A program made the translations under genes and the position numbers. This document shows, one piece after another, positions 26,565-35,207 of a stretch of DNA of 64,000 bases (positions are counted from its first letter, which is position 1; each line of letters begins with the position of its first letter). The stretch comes from Microbacterium sp. SY138. Lineage in GTDB: Bacteria > Actinomycetota > Actinomycetes > Actinomycetales > Microbacteriaceae. Under the pieces are notes generated by a model. The model saw nothing but the letters and a program-made list of their open reading frames with translations, ran no database searches and had not been told where the DNA came from. The stretch lies in the NCBI RefSeq assembly GCF_039729145.1, contig NZ_CP155793.1:3348001-3412000 (forward strand), read 5' to 3'.

Positions 26565-26777
26565 TTGTATCGCCCCGCGCCCGCCGCTCGACTCGTGATC
26601 GAGGTTGTTCGCGTCTCGTTCACCATCGCGTCATCTCGCCCGGGTACAACTGCAGGTGCGCGGACAGAGACTCAGACCGGATCGGGTGTCACGTCTACCG
26701 CGCGCACGGTGAGCGCTCTCGCTCCCGTCGCGGCTCCCACGCCGCGAGACCCCCGCCGAATCGGGTCGGCGGGGGTC
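26565..26777 (+). ncRNA. Candidate small RNA or leader ending in a strong terminator
   Basis: No recognisable protein gene fills the 417-bp gap 26489-26905. A strong plus-strand terminator hairpin closes at 26777, although no plus-strand gene precedes it. The AT-rich region at 26530-26570 could supply a promoter, giving an RNA of about 200 nt. The region has no resemblance that I can see to tmRNA, SRP RNA or RNase P RNA. It is a weak candidate based only on the orphan terminator. Confidence 0.25.
26748..26777 (+). terminator. Strong hairpin terminator without an obvious upstream gene
   Basis: The perfect 12-bp arms GACCCCCGCCGA (26748-26759) and TCGGCGGGGGTC (26766-26777) surround a 6-nt loop. 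It lies between the divergent mmsA promoter and the gene at 26906. Confidence 0.7.
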
Positions 26778-26905
26778 CTCCTCGTTCGGGCGGCGACGGC
26801 CTGGACCACGCCGCATCCGAATTAGAATCGACGGTGCGCTGCCACCCCTGGCGCATCCGCTTCGGCGTCCTCACCCCGGACGCCCGTTCCCCCGAGGACC
26901 GCACC

Positions 26906-27490
26906 ATGTCCGAACCCCTCACCGTGTCCATCCGCCGCGAAGTCGACCCCGAGCGCATCGTCGAGGCGACCGCCTGGGTGCAGACGGGGGTGAACCTCGC
27001 GACGAAGTATCCGGGCTTCCTCGGCTCGGGCTGGGTGCGCGCCGGCGAGGACTCGCAGGTCTGGCACATGCTCTACCGCTTCGCGAGCGAGGATTCGCTC
27101 ACCGCCTGGGAGCAGTCGGCCGAGCGGGCATGGTGGTTGTCGATGGGCGAGGGCTTCGTGCGCAGCGAGCGCTCCAAGCGTCGCACCGGAATCGAGGGGT
27201 GGTTCGACGAGCCGACGACCGGGACGATCACGCTCCCCGCGTCCGACGGCAGCACCGAGACCGTCACGGTCGCGCCCGCTCCGCCGCGCTGGAAGCAGGC
27301 CACCTCGATCTGGCTCGGTTTCTTCCCCGTGAACCTGGCCTTCACCTACGCGATGAGCCCTGTGCCGGGCTGGAACGAGCTGCCGATCTGGCTGCGCGTG
27401 CTCGTCACCACTCTCGTGCTCACGCCGATCATGGCCTACTGGGTGCTGCCGTTCGTGACCCGTTCGCTGCGGAGCTGGCTCACCCGCTGA
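26906..27490 (+). CDS. Antibiotic biosynthesis monooxygenase-like protein with C-terminal membrane segments
   Basis: A 194-residue protein. Residues about 4-100 form an ABM-type dimeric alpha/beta domain (TVSIRREVDPERIVEATAWV, KYPGFLGSGWVR, WHMLYRFASEDSLTAWE). The tail holds two hydrophobic segments, about 132-148 (SIWLGFFPVNLAFTYAM) and 160-182. It is thus a membrane-anchored member of the COG3224 type; the reaction is unknown. The ATG at 26906 begins the conserved part; an earlier in-frame start would add an unconserved basic stretch. Confidence 0.78.
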   Translation: MSEPLTVSIRREVDPERIVEATAWVQTGVNLATKYPGFLGSGWVRAGEDSQVWHMLYRFASEDSLTAWEQSAERAWWLSMGEGFVRSERSKRRTGIEGWFDEPTTGTITLPASDGSTETVTVAPAPPRWKQATSIWLGFFPVNLAFTYAMSPVPGWNELPIWLRVLVTTLVLTPIMAYWVLPFVTRSLRSWLTR

Positions 27491-27514
27491 GGCGCCGCAC
27501 CTCTTCCGCATCCG

Positions 27515-28408
27515 TCACGCGACGGCTGCCCGCAGCGCCCGATCGATCTCGGCCACCGCAGCCGTGAGCGGACCTGGCCGGCGCACCAGGTAGAGGGTGT
27601 TGATCGGCGGATCGTCGGTCTCGCGCAGCACGACCAGCCGACCGTCGGCGAGCTCCTCGGCGATCAGATAGGTCGGCAGCACCGTGATTCCCGCTCCGGC
27701 GACGGCTGCGGCGGCGAGCGCCCGGAGGTCGGACACGATCAGCGCGGGCTCGCGCTCGAGTCGAATGCCGAACGCATGCCGCCAGTACCGCCGCAGGATC
27801 GGTACGTCGTGGGCGTAGGCGAGAAGGGGGACGGCGTCGAGGTCGCCCGGTGCGAGCGCGGACGAAGGAGCGAGACCGAGGGAAGGGGCCGCGACGAGCA
27901 CGAAGTCCTCATCGACGAGGGCCGCAGAAGGAAGGGCGCGGCCCTTCGGTCGGACGGCGGAGATCACGAGGTCGAGGCTTCCGGCACGGAGCTGATCGAG
28001 CAGGTCTTCCGCGAGCCCCGCGGCGACCGTGATCCGTTGCCCCTCCGCGATCATCGACGCCAGCGCGGGCATCAGCACCCGCTCGACGAACTCCGCTGCG
28101 CCGCCGATTCGCATCGGGGGCGCCTCGGTCGGCGACGGGCTTCCGAGGGCGAGGGCGAGCGCGTCGAGCGGACCGGACAGGCGCGCAGCCAGGTCATCGG
28201 CGCGAGGGGTCGGGAGGATCCCCCGCGCGTGACGGACGAAGAGAGGCTCCCCGATGCTCCGCTCCAGAGCCTGCAACTGCGTCGTCACCGAGGACTGGGC
28301 GACTCCCAGCGTGCGCGCCGCCGCCGACACGGACCCGGAGCGGTGCGCGGCGAGGAAGGTGCGCCACAGTGCGAGGTCACGCAACCCATCGCCATTCCGA
28401 TCACTCAT
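27515..28408 (-). CDS. LysR family transcriptional regulator
   Basis: A 297-residue LysR protein. The N-terminal helix-turn-helix reads ALWRTFLAAHRSGSVSAAAR then LGVAQSSVTTQLQALERSIG, and the effector-binding domain follows from about residue 95. It is divergently transcribed from the DJ-1/PfpI gene at 28504, with repeated ATCGGAA half-sites between them, so control of that gene and of itself is likely. Confidence 0.92.
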   Translation of the reverse strand: MSDRNGDGLRDLALWRTFLAAHRSGSVSAAARTLGVAQSSVTTQLQALERSIGEPLFVRHARGILPTPRADDLAARLSGPLDALALALGSPSPTEAPPMRIGGAAEFVERVLMPALASMIAEGQRITVAAGLAEDLLDQLRAGSLDLVISAVRPKGRALPSAALVDEDFVLVAAPSLGLAPSSALAPGDLDAVPLLAYAHDVPILRRYWRHAFGIRLEREPALIVSDLRALAAAAVAGAGITVLPTYLIAEELADGRLVVLRETDDPPINTLYLVRRPGPLTAAVAEIDRALRAAVA

Positions 28409-28427
28409 ATCGGAAATCTATCGGAAT
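28394..28427. promoter_or_regulatory. LysR-type operator, three ATCGGAA half-sites
   Basis: ATTCCGAT (28394-28401) faces ATCGGAAA (28409-28416), and a third half-site ATCGGAAT (28420-28427) follows in the same direction. The first overlaps the start region of the LysR gene, which suggests autoregulation. Confidence 0.6.
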
Positions 28428-28503
28428 CGGATGCGAGAGCTGTCCGTTGTCCTCGATATCGCATCCTGCACGGCGTCTGCCGTCCGACCCCTCTGGAGCA
28501 CGC

Positions 28504-29169
28504 ATGTCCTCTGTTCTCTTCGTCGTCACCGCCGCCCGCACCTGGACCCTCACCGACGGCACCGCGCACCCGACCGGTTACTGGGCCGAGGAGCTGCTCA
28601 CTCCCTATCGCGCGCTGCGCGACGCGGGTCACTCGGTGTCGTTCGCGACCCCGGGCGGCGTCGCCCCCGTCGCCGATGCGTCCAGCCTCTCCGAGGGCGA
28701 CGCCGAAGCGATCGCCGCGATCCATCAGCTCGCCGCCCCGCTGATCCTGGCCGACGTCGACCCCGCGGACTACGACGCCGTCTACTACCCCGGCGGGCAC
28801 GGTCCGATGCAGGACCTCGCGGTCGACGAGGACTCGGCCGCGCTGATCACGGCGACGCTCGCCGCCGGCCGCCCGCTCGCGGCCGTCTGCCACGGACTGG
28901 CCGCCCTGCTTCCTGCCCGCACCGCAGCCGGAGAATCGGTCGTGGCCGGACGCCGCATCACCGGGTTCACCGATGAGGAGGAGCGCATCGGCGGCCTCGC
29001 CGACCGCGCACCCTTCCTGCTCGAGAGCGAACTGCGGGCACGGGGCGCCGAGCTCGACATCGCCGCCCCGTGGAGCGACAACACCGTGATCGACGGCCTG
29101 CTCATCACCGGTCAGAACCCGCAGTCATCGGCATCCGCCGCCCGCGCGCTCATCGCGGCGCTCTCCTGA
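28504..29169 (+). CDS. DJ-1/PfpI family protein (type 1 glutamine amidotransferase-like)
   Basis: A 221-residue Hsp31/YajL-like protein. The nucleophile elbow is AVCHGLAALL, with Cys in the AxCHG motif; YYPGGHGPMQDL gives the oxyanion and His side. The extended form with a GYWAEELLTPY segment near the N-terminus matches the Hsp31-like glyoxalase III/deglycase subgroup. It probably protects against reactive carbonyls. It is divergent from, and likely controlled by, the LysR protein at 27515. Confidence 0.88.
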   Translation: MSSVLFVVTAARTWTLTDGTAHPTGYWAEELLTPYRALRDAGHSVSFATPGGVAPVADASSLSEGDAEAIAAIHQLAAPLILADVDPADYDAVYYPGGHGPMQDLAVDEDSAALITATLAAGRPLAAVCHGLAALLPARTAAGESVVAGRRITGFTDEEERIGGLADRAPFLLESELRARGAELDIAAPWSDNTVIDGLLITGQNPQSSASAARALIAALS

Positions 29170-29209
29170 GCCGTCGCCGGCGCCGCGATCATCGCGGCGC
29201 CGGTTCTGC

Positions 29210-30697
29210 TCAGGCCCCCGATTCCCTGCCGCTCGTCTTCGCCTTCCCTCCGGACTCCACCAGCGAGAGCGGATCCGCGATGTCTTCCAGCGACTTCCCC
29301 GCGGCGCTGACCCCGAAGACCCCGCAGACGATACCTCCGAACATCATGATCGCCGCGCCGAGCACGTAGCCCCAGAACAGCGGACCCCGGTCCCCGCTCT
29401 CGGCGCTCTGACCGATCAGGGCGCCGTAGAGCACCGGCGCGATCGCTCCGACCAGCTGCCCGATCGAGAAGATGTACGAGATGACCTGGCTCCGGAGCTC
29501 CAGCGGGAAGATCTCGCTGACCGTCAGGTAGGCCGCGGAGGCGCCGGCCGAGGCGAAGAAGAACGAGGCGCACCAGAATGCCGTGTGCGTCGCGGCGTTG
29601 AGCACTCCGGCGTTGAACAGGAAGGCGCTCACGAGAAGGATGAGGCCGGCGAGCATGTACGTGCCGAACAGCATCCGCCGCCGACCCCAGGTGTCGAAGA
29701 AGTGCCCGAGGATGAGCGCACCGGCGAGGTTTCCGACCGCGAACACGATGAAGTACTGCGATGCCGACGCCGGCGGGGTGTCGTAGAAGTTCTCGAGCAC
29801 CAGCGCGTACGTGAAGAAGATCGCGTTGTACAGGAACGACTGCGTCACCATCATCGTGATGCCCACCAGCGTGCGCCGGGGATACTTGCGGAACAGCACC
29901 TTCGCGATGACGAGGAACGGGACACGGCCGTACTCCTTGACCGTGATCGCCTTGCTCTCGTCGACCGGAGGGATCGTCTTCCCCTCCTTGCGGATGCGCT
30001 CCTCGATCTCGTCGACGTTGCGCTCCGCCGCTTCCTCGCGCCCGTGGGTCATCTGCCATCTCGGGCTCTCCGGGATGTGTCGGCGCATCCAGATGAGCAG
30101 AATCCCGAGAACCGGACCGAGGAAGAAGCTGAGTCGCCAGCCGATGTCCTCAGGGAGGATGTCGGTGTTCAGGAAGAACACGTTCGCCACGGCGCCGAGC
30201 GCCGCGCCGCCCCAATAGGTGCCGTTGATCGCGATGTCGACGCGGCCCCGGTACTTCGCCGGGATGATCTCGTCGATCGCCGAGTTGATCGCCGCATACT
30301 CGCCGCCGATGCCAGCACCCGCGACGAACCGCCAGATGTAGAAGAACCAGGGCGCGAAGGCGAGACCGGCCACCGCGGATCCGACGAGGTACACCGCGAG
30401 CGAGACGAGGAACAGCTTCTTGCGTCCGAGGCGATCGGTGAGGCGTCCGAAGAAGAGCGCTCCGAACACCTGCCCGAGCAGGTAGCACGTACCGGCGAGT
30501 CCCACCTCGGCCGGTCCCATCCCGAGCGTCGCGGCGTAGCCGTTAGCGGCGACGATCTGCACTTCGAGGCCGTCGAGGATCCACGAGAATCCGAGTCCCA
30601 CGACGATCAGCCAGTGGAATCGCGACCAGGGCAGCCGGTCCATGCGTGCGGGAACGAGCGAGCGGACCTCCTTGACGGTGGTGTCGGATGCGGACAT
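29210..30697 (-). CDS. MFS transporter, sugar/metabolite:H+ symporter type
   Basis: A 495-residue, twelve-helix transporter. Motif A is GRLTDRLGRKKLFLVSLA; RFVAGAGIGGEYAAINSAID (helix 4-5) and the RYRGR-like KYRGRVD are typical of the metabolite:H+ and sugar porter families. A long cytoplasmic loop (about residues 215-275) is rich in charged residues. The ATG at 30697 has GAAGGAGGG 3 bp upstream. It lies downstream of prpC but beyond a terminator, so it is probably independent. The substrate is unknown; an organic acid or aromatic acid is possible. Confidence 0.88.
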   Translation of the reverse strand: MSASDTTVKEVRSLVPARMDRLPWSRFHWLIVVGLGFSWILDGLEVQIVAANGYAATLGMGPAEVGLAGTCYLLGQVFGALFFGRLTDRLGRKKLFLVSLAVYLVGSAVAGLAFAPWFFYIWRFVAGAGIGGEYAAINSAIDEIIPAKYRGRVDIAINGTYWGGAALGAVANVFFLNTDILPEDIGWRLSFFLGPVLGILLIWMRRHIPESPRWQMTHGREEAAERNVDEIEERIRKEGKTIPPVDESKAITVKEYGRVPFLVIAKVLFRKYPRRTLVGITMMVTQSFLYNAIFFTYALVLENFYDTPPASASQYFIVFAVGNLAGALILGHFFDTWGRRRMLFGTYMLAGLILLVSAFLFNAGVLNAATHTAFWCASFFFASAGASAAYLTVSEIFPLELRSQVISYIFSIGQLVGAIAPVLYGALIGQSAESGDRGPLFWGYVLGAAIMMFGGIVCGVFGVSAAGKSLEDIADPLSLVESGGKAKTSGRESGA

Positions 30698-30813
30698 GGA
30701 CCCTCCTTCGTCCGGGACGCGCGTTCGTCCCGGATACGGTCTTACTCCGGTCGCGCTCCCCGGCGCATCCGCTTGACCCCGGGCTGCCGGCACGCTACAG
30801 CCCCGAATCGCGC

Positions 30814-30848
30814 GAATGGCTCCATCCCGGGCGGAGACGGAGCCATTC
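30814..30848. terminator. Hairpin terminator downstream of prpC
   Basis: The perfect 10-bp arms GAATGGCTCC (30814-30823) and GGAGCCATTC (30839-30848) lie 21 bp past the prpC stop. The left flank CGAATCGCGCGAATGG is nearly the same as at 10736. Confidence 0.7.
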
Positions 30849-30868
30849 AGGCGATGGGAACGCGGAGG

Positions 30869-32008
30869 TCAGGCGGGGACGTGCCGCTCGTCGGGACCGT
30901 CGTAGAAGGACAGCGGACGGATCAACGCGTTCGCCCCGGCCTGCTCGATCACGTGAGCCGTCCACCCCGTCACCCGCGCCGCGACGAACAGCGGCGTGAA
31001 GGTCAGGGTGTCGAAGCCGATCAGGTTGTACGCGGGCCCTGAGGGGTAGTCGAGGTTCGGGTAGATGCCCTTGCGCGCGACGAACTCCGACTCGAGCGCA
31101 TCGTAGAGAGCGGCGACCTCGGGGCGGTCGTAGTGCTCCACGAGGGTGTCGAGCGCGGCCTTCATGGTCGGCACCCGAGAGTCGCCCTTCTTGTAGACGC
31201 GGTGCCCGAAGCCCATGATCTTGCGCTTCTCGGCGAGCGCTTTGTCGAGCCACGGCACCACGTTGTCGGCCGTGCCGATGTCATCGAAGATGTGCAGCAC
31301 GGCTTCGTTGGCGCCACCGTGCAGCGGGCCCTTGAGAGCGCCGATCGCACCGACCACCGCCGAGTAGATGTCGCTCAGGGTCGAGGTGATCACGCGCGCC
31401 GTGAACGTCGAGGCGTTGAAGGAGTGCTCGGCGTACAGGATCATCGAGCGGTTGAACGCGTCGACCACCACGTCGCCCGCCTCTTCGCCGAAGGTCATCC
31501 AGAGGAAGTTCGCCGAGTAGTCGAGGTCGTCGCGCGGCGCGATGAGCTCCTGGCCACGACGGCGCCGCTGACCGTAGGCGACGATCGCCGGGAGGGCGGC
31601 GAACAGGCGGATGCTGCGCTCGAGGTTCTGCTCCGGACTGCCGCCTGCATCGAGCACCGAGCCGCCGGCACCGGGATCGGAGGCGCCGATCAGGCTGACC
31701 GCGGTGCGCACTTCGTCCATCGGGTGCGCGTCCAACGGCACCAGATCGATCGCGGTCTTGACGTTGTCGGCCAGCGCACGGTGCTTCCGCTCCTCCAACC
31801 GGAACGCCGCGAGCTCCTCGGGCGTGGGCAGCTCACCGTTCCACAACAGGTACGCGACGGCTTCGAACGGCTGCGTGTCGGCCAGCTCCTGCACCGGGTA
31901 GCCGCGGTACAGCAGGCTGTTCGTCTCGGGGTTGACCTTCGAGATCGCGGTCGTGTCGACGACGACTCCCGCGAGGCCCTTCTTGATGTCCGGCTCGGTC
32001 ATGGTCAC
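30869..32008 (-). CDS. prpC: 2-methylcitrate synthase / citrate synthase
   Basis: A 379-residue type-II-like citrate synthase that condenses propionyl-CoA with oxaloacetate. Catalytic residues lie in GALKGPLHGGANEAV (His), IMGFGHRVYKKGDSR (His) and the Asp region near LIGFDTLTFTPLF. The DSR after the HRVYK motif and the operon with prpB and prpD favour the methylcitrate role. Its start overlaps the prpB stop by 4 bp. Confidence 0.94.
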   Translation of the reverse strand: MTMTEPDIKKGLAGVVVDTTAISKVNPETNSLLYRGYPVQELADTQPFEAVAYLLWNGELPTPEELAAFRLEERKHRALADNVKTAIDLVPLDAHPMDEVRTAVSLIGASDPGAGGSVLDAGGSPEQNLERSIRLFAALPAIVAYGQRRRRGQELIAPRDDLDYSANFLWMTFGEEAGDVVVDAFNRSMILYAEHSFNASTFTARVITSTLSDIYSAVVGAIGALKGPLHGGANEAVLHIFDDIGTADNVVPWLDKALAEKRKIMGFGHRVYKKGDSRVPTMKAALDTLVEHYDRPEVAALYDALESEFVARKGIYPNLDYPSGPAYNLIGFDTLTFTPLFVAARVTGWTAHVIEQAGANALIRPLSFYDGPDERHVPA

Positions 32009-32907
32009 TCCTTCGTGATGGTGAAGTTGAAGACGCCGGAGTCGAAGTGGTTGTACGACTCGTAGTCGATCAGATCGTAGAGATCGGCGCGATGCTGCAT
32101 CTCGCCGAGCTTCGAGGTCAGATGCCCCTCCTCGTTCAGAGTATCCAGTGCGCGGCCCGCAGCCCCCATCGAGATGCGCAGCAGCGACACCGGCCAGATG
32201 ACCAGGTTCACTCCCGCGTCGCGCAGCTGGTCGACCGAGAAGAGCTCGCTCTTGCCGAACTCGGTCATGTTCGCCAGGATCGGCACGTCGAGCGCCTCGG
32301 CCATGGCCTCGAACTCGGCGAGCGTGCGCATCGCCTCGGGGAACACCGCGTCGGCACCGGCATCCACCAGGGCCTTCGCGCGGTCGATCGCCGCGTCCAG
32401 CCCCTCGACCGCCCGGATGTCGGTGCGCGCCATGATGAGGAAGTTCTCGTCACGACGGGCGTCGGCGGCGGCACGGATGCGCTTGATCGCGGTGTTCTCG
32501 TCGACCACGGCCTTGCCGTCGAGGTGGCCGCAGCGCTTCGGGTTGATCTGGTCCTCGATGTGCGTGCCGGCCAGGCCCGCGTCCTCGAGCTCCTGGATCG
32601 TGCGGGCGACGTTCATCGGCTCGCCGAAGCCGGTGTCGGCGTCGACGATCGCGGGGAGGTCGGTCATGCGGGCGATCTGCTTCGCGCGTCCGGCGACCTC
32701 GGTCAGCGTGGTCAGGCCGATGTCGGGCAGCCCCAGGTCGGCGGAGAGCACGGCGCCGGAGATGTAGACGCCGTCGAAGCCCTTCTGCTCGATCAGACGG
32801 GCGCTCAGGGGGTTGAACGCGCCGGGGAAGCGCAGCAGTTCACCGCTCGCGAGCCGCTCACGGAACAGCCGCCGCTTCTCGGCGGGGGTGACGGTGGAAT
32901 ACAGCAT
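32005..32907 (-). CDS. prpB: Methylisocitrate lyase
   Basis: A 300-residue member of the isocitrate lyase/PEP mutase superfamily, splitting 2-methylisocitrate into pyruvate and succinate. The catalytic loop is DQINPKRCGHLDGKAVV, with the KRCGH active-site cysteine motif; metal-binding acids are in IVDADTGFGEPMNV. It is translationally coupled to prpD upstream (1-bp overlap) and prpC downstream. Confidence 0.95.
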   Translation of the reverse strand: MLYSTVTPAEKRRLFRERLASGELLRFPGAFNPLSARLIEQKGFDGVYISGAVLSADLGLPDIGLTTLTEVAGRAKQIARMTDLPAIVDADTGFGEPMNVARTIQELEDAGLAGTHIEDQINPKRCGHLDGKAVVDENTAIKRIRAAADARRDENFLIMARTDIRAVEGLDAAIDRAKALVDAGADAVFPEAMRTLAEFEAMAEALDVPILANMTEFGKSELFSVDQLRDAGVNLVIWPVSLLRISMGAAGRALDTLNEEGHLTSKLGEMQHRADLYDLIDYESYNHFDSGVFNFTITKE

Positions 32908-34433
32908 CAGAACAGTCCTGCCGGCGTGGGTGCGGCCTCGAGCAGGCCGGGCTTCGCGACGATCGACAGCTCACCGACCTCGGCAGCCGTCAGCTCGGGC
33001 AGACGCTGCACGAGGGCGAGGAACCGCTCGATCTCGGCCGGCTCGAGCACGGGCTCTGCCAGCAGACGGAACTTCGCGATGTAGTTCTCGCGGGCGAACG
33101 GGCGTGCTCCCAGCGGGTGCGCGTCGGCCACGGCGATCTCGTCGACCACTGTCGAGCCGTCGGTCAGGCGGATCTCGACGCGACCGCCGAACGCCTTCTC
33201 TGCCGGGTCCTCCGAGTGGTAGCGGCGGGTCCACTCGGCGTCTTCGGCCGTGGTGATCTTGTGCCACAGCGCGACGGTGTCGGCGCGGCCCGCGCGCTCG
33301 GGGGCGTAGGAGTCGACGTGGTGCCACCCGCCATCCTGCAGCGCCACCGCGAAGATGTACGGCACCGAGTGGTCGAGCGTCTCGCGCGAAGCGGTCGGGT
33401 CGTACTTCTGCGGGTCGTTCGCGCCGGAGCCGATCACGTTGTGGGTGTGGTGGCTGGTGTGGATCACGATCTGATCGATGTTCGCGGGGTCGCGCAGCGC
33501 CGGGTTCTCGATGCCGAGCTTGCGGGCGAGGTCGATGAGCGCCTGCGCCTGGTACTCGGCCGAGTGCTCCTTCGTGTACGAGTCGAGGATCGCGCGCTTG
33601 GGCTCGCCGGCGGCGGGCAGCGGCACGTCGTACGCCGCGTCCTTGCCGTCGAGCATCCAGGCGATCACACCGTCTTCGCCCTCATAGATCGGCGCGGGAC
33701 TGGTCTGTCCGCGCATCGCACGGTCGACGGCTTCGACGGCCATCTTGCCGGCGAAGGCCGGAGCGTGCGCCTTCCAGGTCGAGATCTCGCCCTTGCGGCT
33801 CTGACGCGTCGCGGTCGTGGTGTGCAGCGCCTGGCCGACGGCCTGGTAGATGGTCTCGACGTCGAGTCCGAGGAGGGTGCCGATGCCGGCCGCGGCAGAC
33901 GGGCCGAGGTGGGCGACGTGATCGATCTTGTGCTTGTGCAGGCAGATCGCGCGTACCAGGTCCATCTGGATCTCGTAGCCGGTGGCGATGCCGCGCACGA
34001 GCGCCCGGCCGTCCTTGCCGGTGTGCTGTGCGACCGCGAGGATCGGCGGAATGTTGTCGCCGGGGTGCGAGTACTCCGCCGCGAGGAAGGTGTCGTGATA
34101 GTCGAGCTCGCGCACGGCCACACCGTTGGCCCAGGCCGCCCACTCGGGGCTGGTGCGGTGGTCGAGGGCGGCACCGAAGAGGTTCGCTCCGACGCCGCCG
34201 GTGGAGACAGGATGGCTGAACGCCTGCGCGCGGGCCGCGTTGATCGGGCCGCGGGTGAGGGAGGCCGCCGCCACCGAGGCGTTGTCGATGATGCGGTTGA
34301 TGATCATGTCGACGACGTCCTGCTCGACCTCGACCTGATCGGCGGCGACCTGGGCGATCTTCCAGGCGAGCTGGTCTTCCCTGGCGAGGTTCTCGTCGCT
34401 GCGGTGCACGCGGACGTGGTGGGTGACAGTCAT
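32907..34433 (-). CDS. prpD: 2-methylcitrate dehydratase
   Basis: A 508-residue MmgE/PrpD family protein of the expected length. N-terminal [20 protein letters not shown], central [20 protein letters not shown] and [16 protein letters not shown] are family-typical. It dehydrates 2-methylcitrate to 2-methylaconitate; as usual for this route, an aconitase elsewhere would do rehydration. First enzyme gene of the prpDBC operon, 3 bp after the GntR regulator. Confidence 0.95.
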   Translation of the reverse strand: MTVTHHVRVHRSDENLAREDQLAWKIAQVAADQVEVEQDVVDMIINRIIDNASVAAASLTRGPINAARAQAFSHPVSTGGVGANLFGAALDHRTSPEWAAWANGVAVRELDYHDTFLAAEYSHPGDNIPPILAVAQHTGKDGRALVRGIATGYEIQMDLVRAICLHKHKIDHVAHLGPSAAAGIGTLLGLDVETIYQAVGQALHTTTATRQSRKGEISTWKAHAPAFAGKMAVEAVDRAMRGQTSPAPIYEGEDGVIAWMLDGKDAAYDVPLPAAGEPKRAILDSYTKEHSAEYQAQALIDLARKLGIENPALRDPANIDQIVIHTSHHTHNVIGSGANDPQKYDPTASRETLDHSVPYIFAVALQDGGWHHVDSYAPERAGRADTVALWHKITTAEDAEWTRRYHSEDPAEKAFGGRVEIRLTDGSTVVDEIAVADAHPLGARPFARENYIAKFRLLAEPVLEPAEIERFLALVQRLPELTAAEVGELSIVAKPGLLEAAPTPAGLF

Positions 34434-34436
34434 TTC

Positions 34437-35138
34437 TTATCCTTCACTGGTGCGGGGGTCGACGGTGGTGCGGGGGTCGACGGTGGTGCGGGGGTCGAGC
34501 GAATCGAGGATGCCGGCGAGCGCGTTGTGCAGGTGCACGTGCGTGGCGTGGGCGGCGAGGTCGCCGTCGCGCGCGGCGAGCGCCTCGGCGATGGTGCGGT
34601 GCTCTGCGGCGGAGGCGGCGAGGCGGGCGGGCTTGTCGCGGGCCATCCGACGCACGCGCACGAGGTGCGTGCGCACGGTGCGCAGCGCCGAGGCGATGTA
34701 GTCGTTGGCGACGGCCGCATCGAGCGCGGCATCGAAGCGGGCGATCAGGGCGTAGTACGCGTCGCGTCCCTCGACGGCGTCGAGATCGACGTGTGCGAAC
34801 TCGTCCGCGAGTGCCGCGAAGAGCTGCGCGTCTCCTCTGGCGGCGGCGAGACGGGCGGAGCTCTCCTCGAGGGCGCGGCGGATCTCGAAGAGGGAACGAA
34901 TGTCGTCGGCATCGAGACCCGCCACCACAGTGACCCGCGGCGACTGCTGCACGACGAGCCCGTCGGCGATGAGGCGCCGGAGCGCTTCGCGCATCGGCGT
35001 GCGGCTGACGCCCAGCCGCTCGGCCTGCTCGACCTCGCCGAGCACGACGCCGGCTGCCAGCGTGCCGGACTGGATGTCGTCGAGCAGGGCCGCGTACGCA
35101 CGATCACTCGCGGAGGTGCGTTCGACGGCGATGGTCAT
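34437..35138 (-). CDS. GntR family regulator (FCD type) of the methylcitrate operon
   Basis: A 233-residue FadR-subfamily regulator. The winged helix spans about residues 8-75, with LGEVEQAERLGVSRTPMREA, and an all-helical FCD-like ligand domain follows. The C-terminus ends in DPRTTVDPRTTVDPRTSEG, produced by a tandem DNA repeat, an unusual tail. The gene appears leaderless: TACACT ends 6 bp before the ATG. It heads the prp operon, so it is probably both autoregulator and propionate-responsive controller (inference). Confidence 0.88.
   Translation of the reverse strand: MTIAVERTSASDRAYAALLDDIQSGTLAAGVVLGEVEQAERLGVSRTPMREALRRLIADGLVVQQSPRVTVVAGLDADDIRSLFEIRRALEESSARLAAARGDAQLFAALADEFAHVDLDAVEGRDAYYALIARFDAALDAAVANDYIASALRTVRTHLVRVRRMARDKPARLAASAAEHRTIAEALAARDGDLAAHATHVHLHNALAGILDSLDPRTTVDPRTTVDPRTSEG
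34447..34499. repeat. 18-bp tandem repeat inside the 3' end of the prp GntR gene
   Basis: GGTGCGGGGGTCGACGGT, or a close variant, occurs three times in succession. In the minus reading frame it encodes DPRTTV repeats at the protein C-terminus. Copy number may vary between strains. Confidence 0.8.
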
Positions 35139-35144
35139 GCCCTC

Positions 35145-35207
35145 AGTGTATACATAAAGCCAGGCTGCGGGTTCAGAACTCTTCCTCAGCCCGCTTCCCG
35201 TATACAT
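35145..35207. promoter_or_regulatory. prp operon promoter with two TGTATACAT-like operators
   Basis: TGTATACAT (35147-35155) and CGTATACAT (35199-35207) share a palindromic GTATAC core 52 bp apart. The first overlaps the -10 box of the GntR gene (TACACT on the minus strand, 35150-35145). The second lies within the last codons of the EamA gene. They fit the GT-N-TA-N-AC pattern of GntR operators. Confidence 0.6.
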
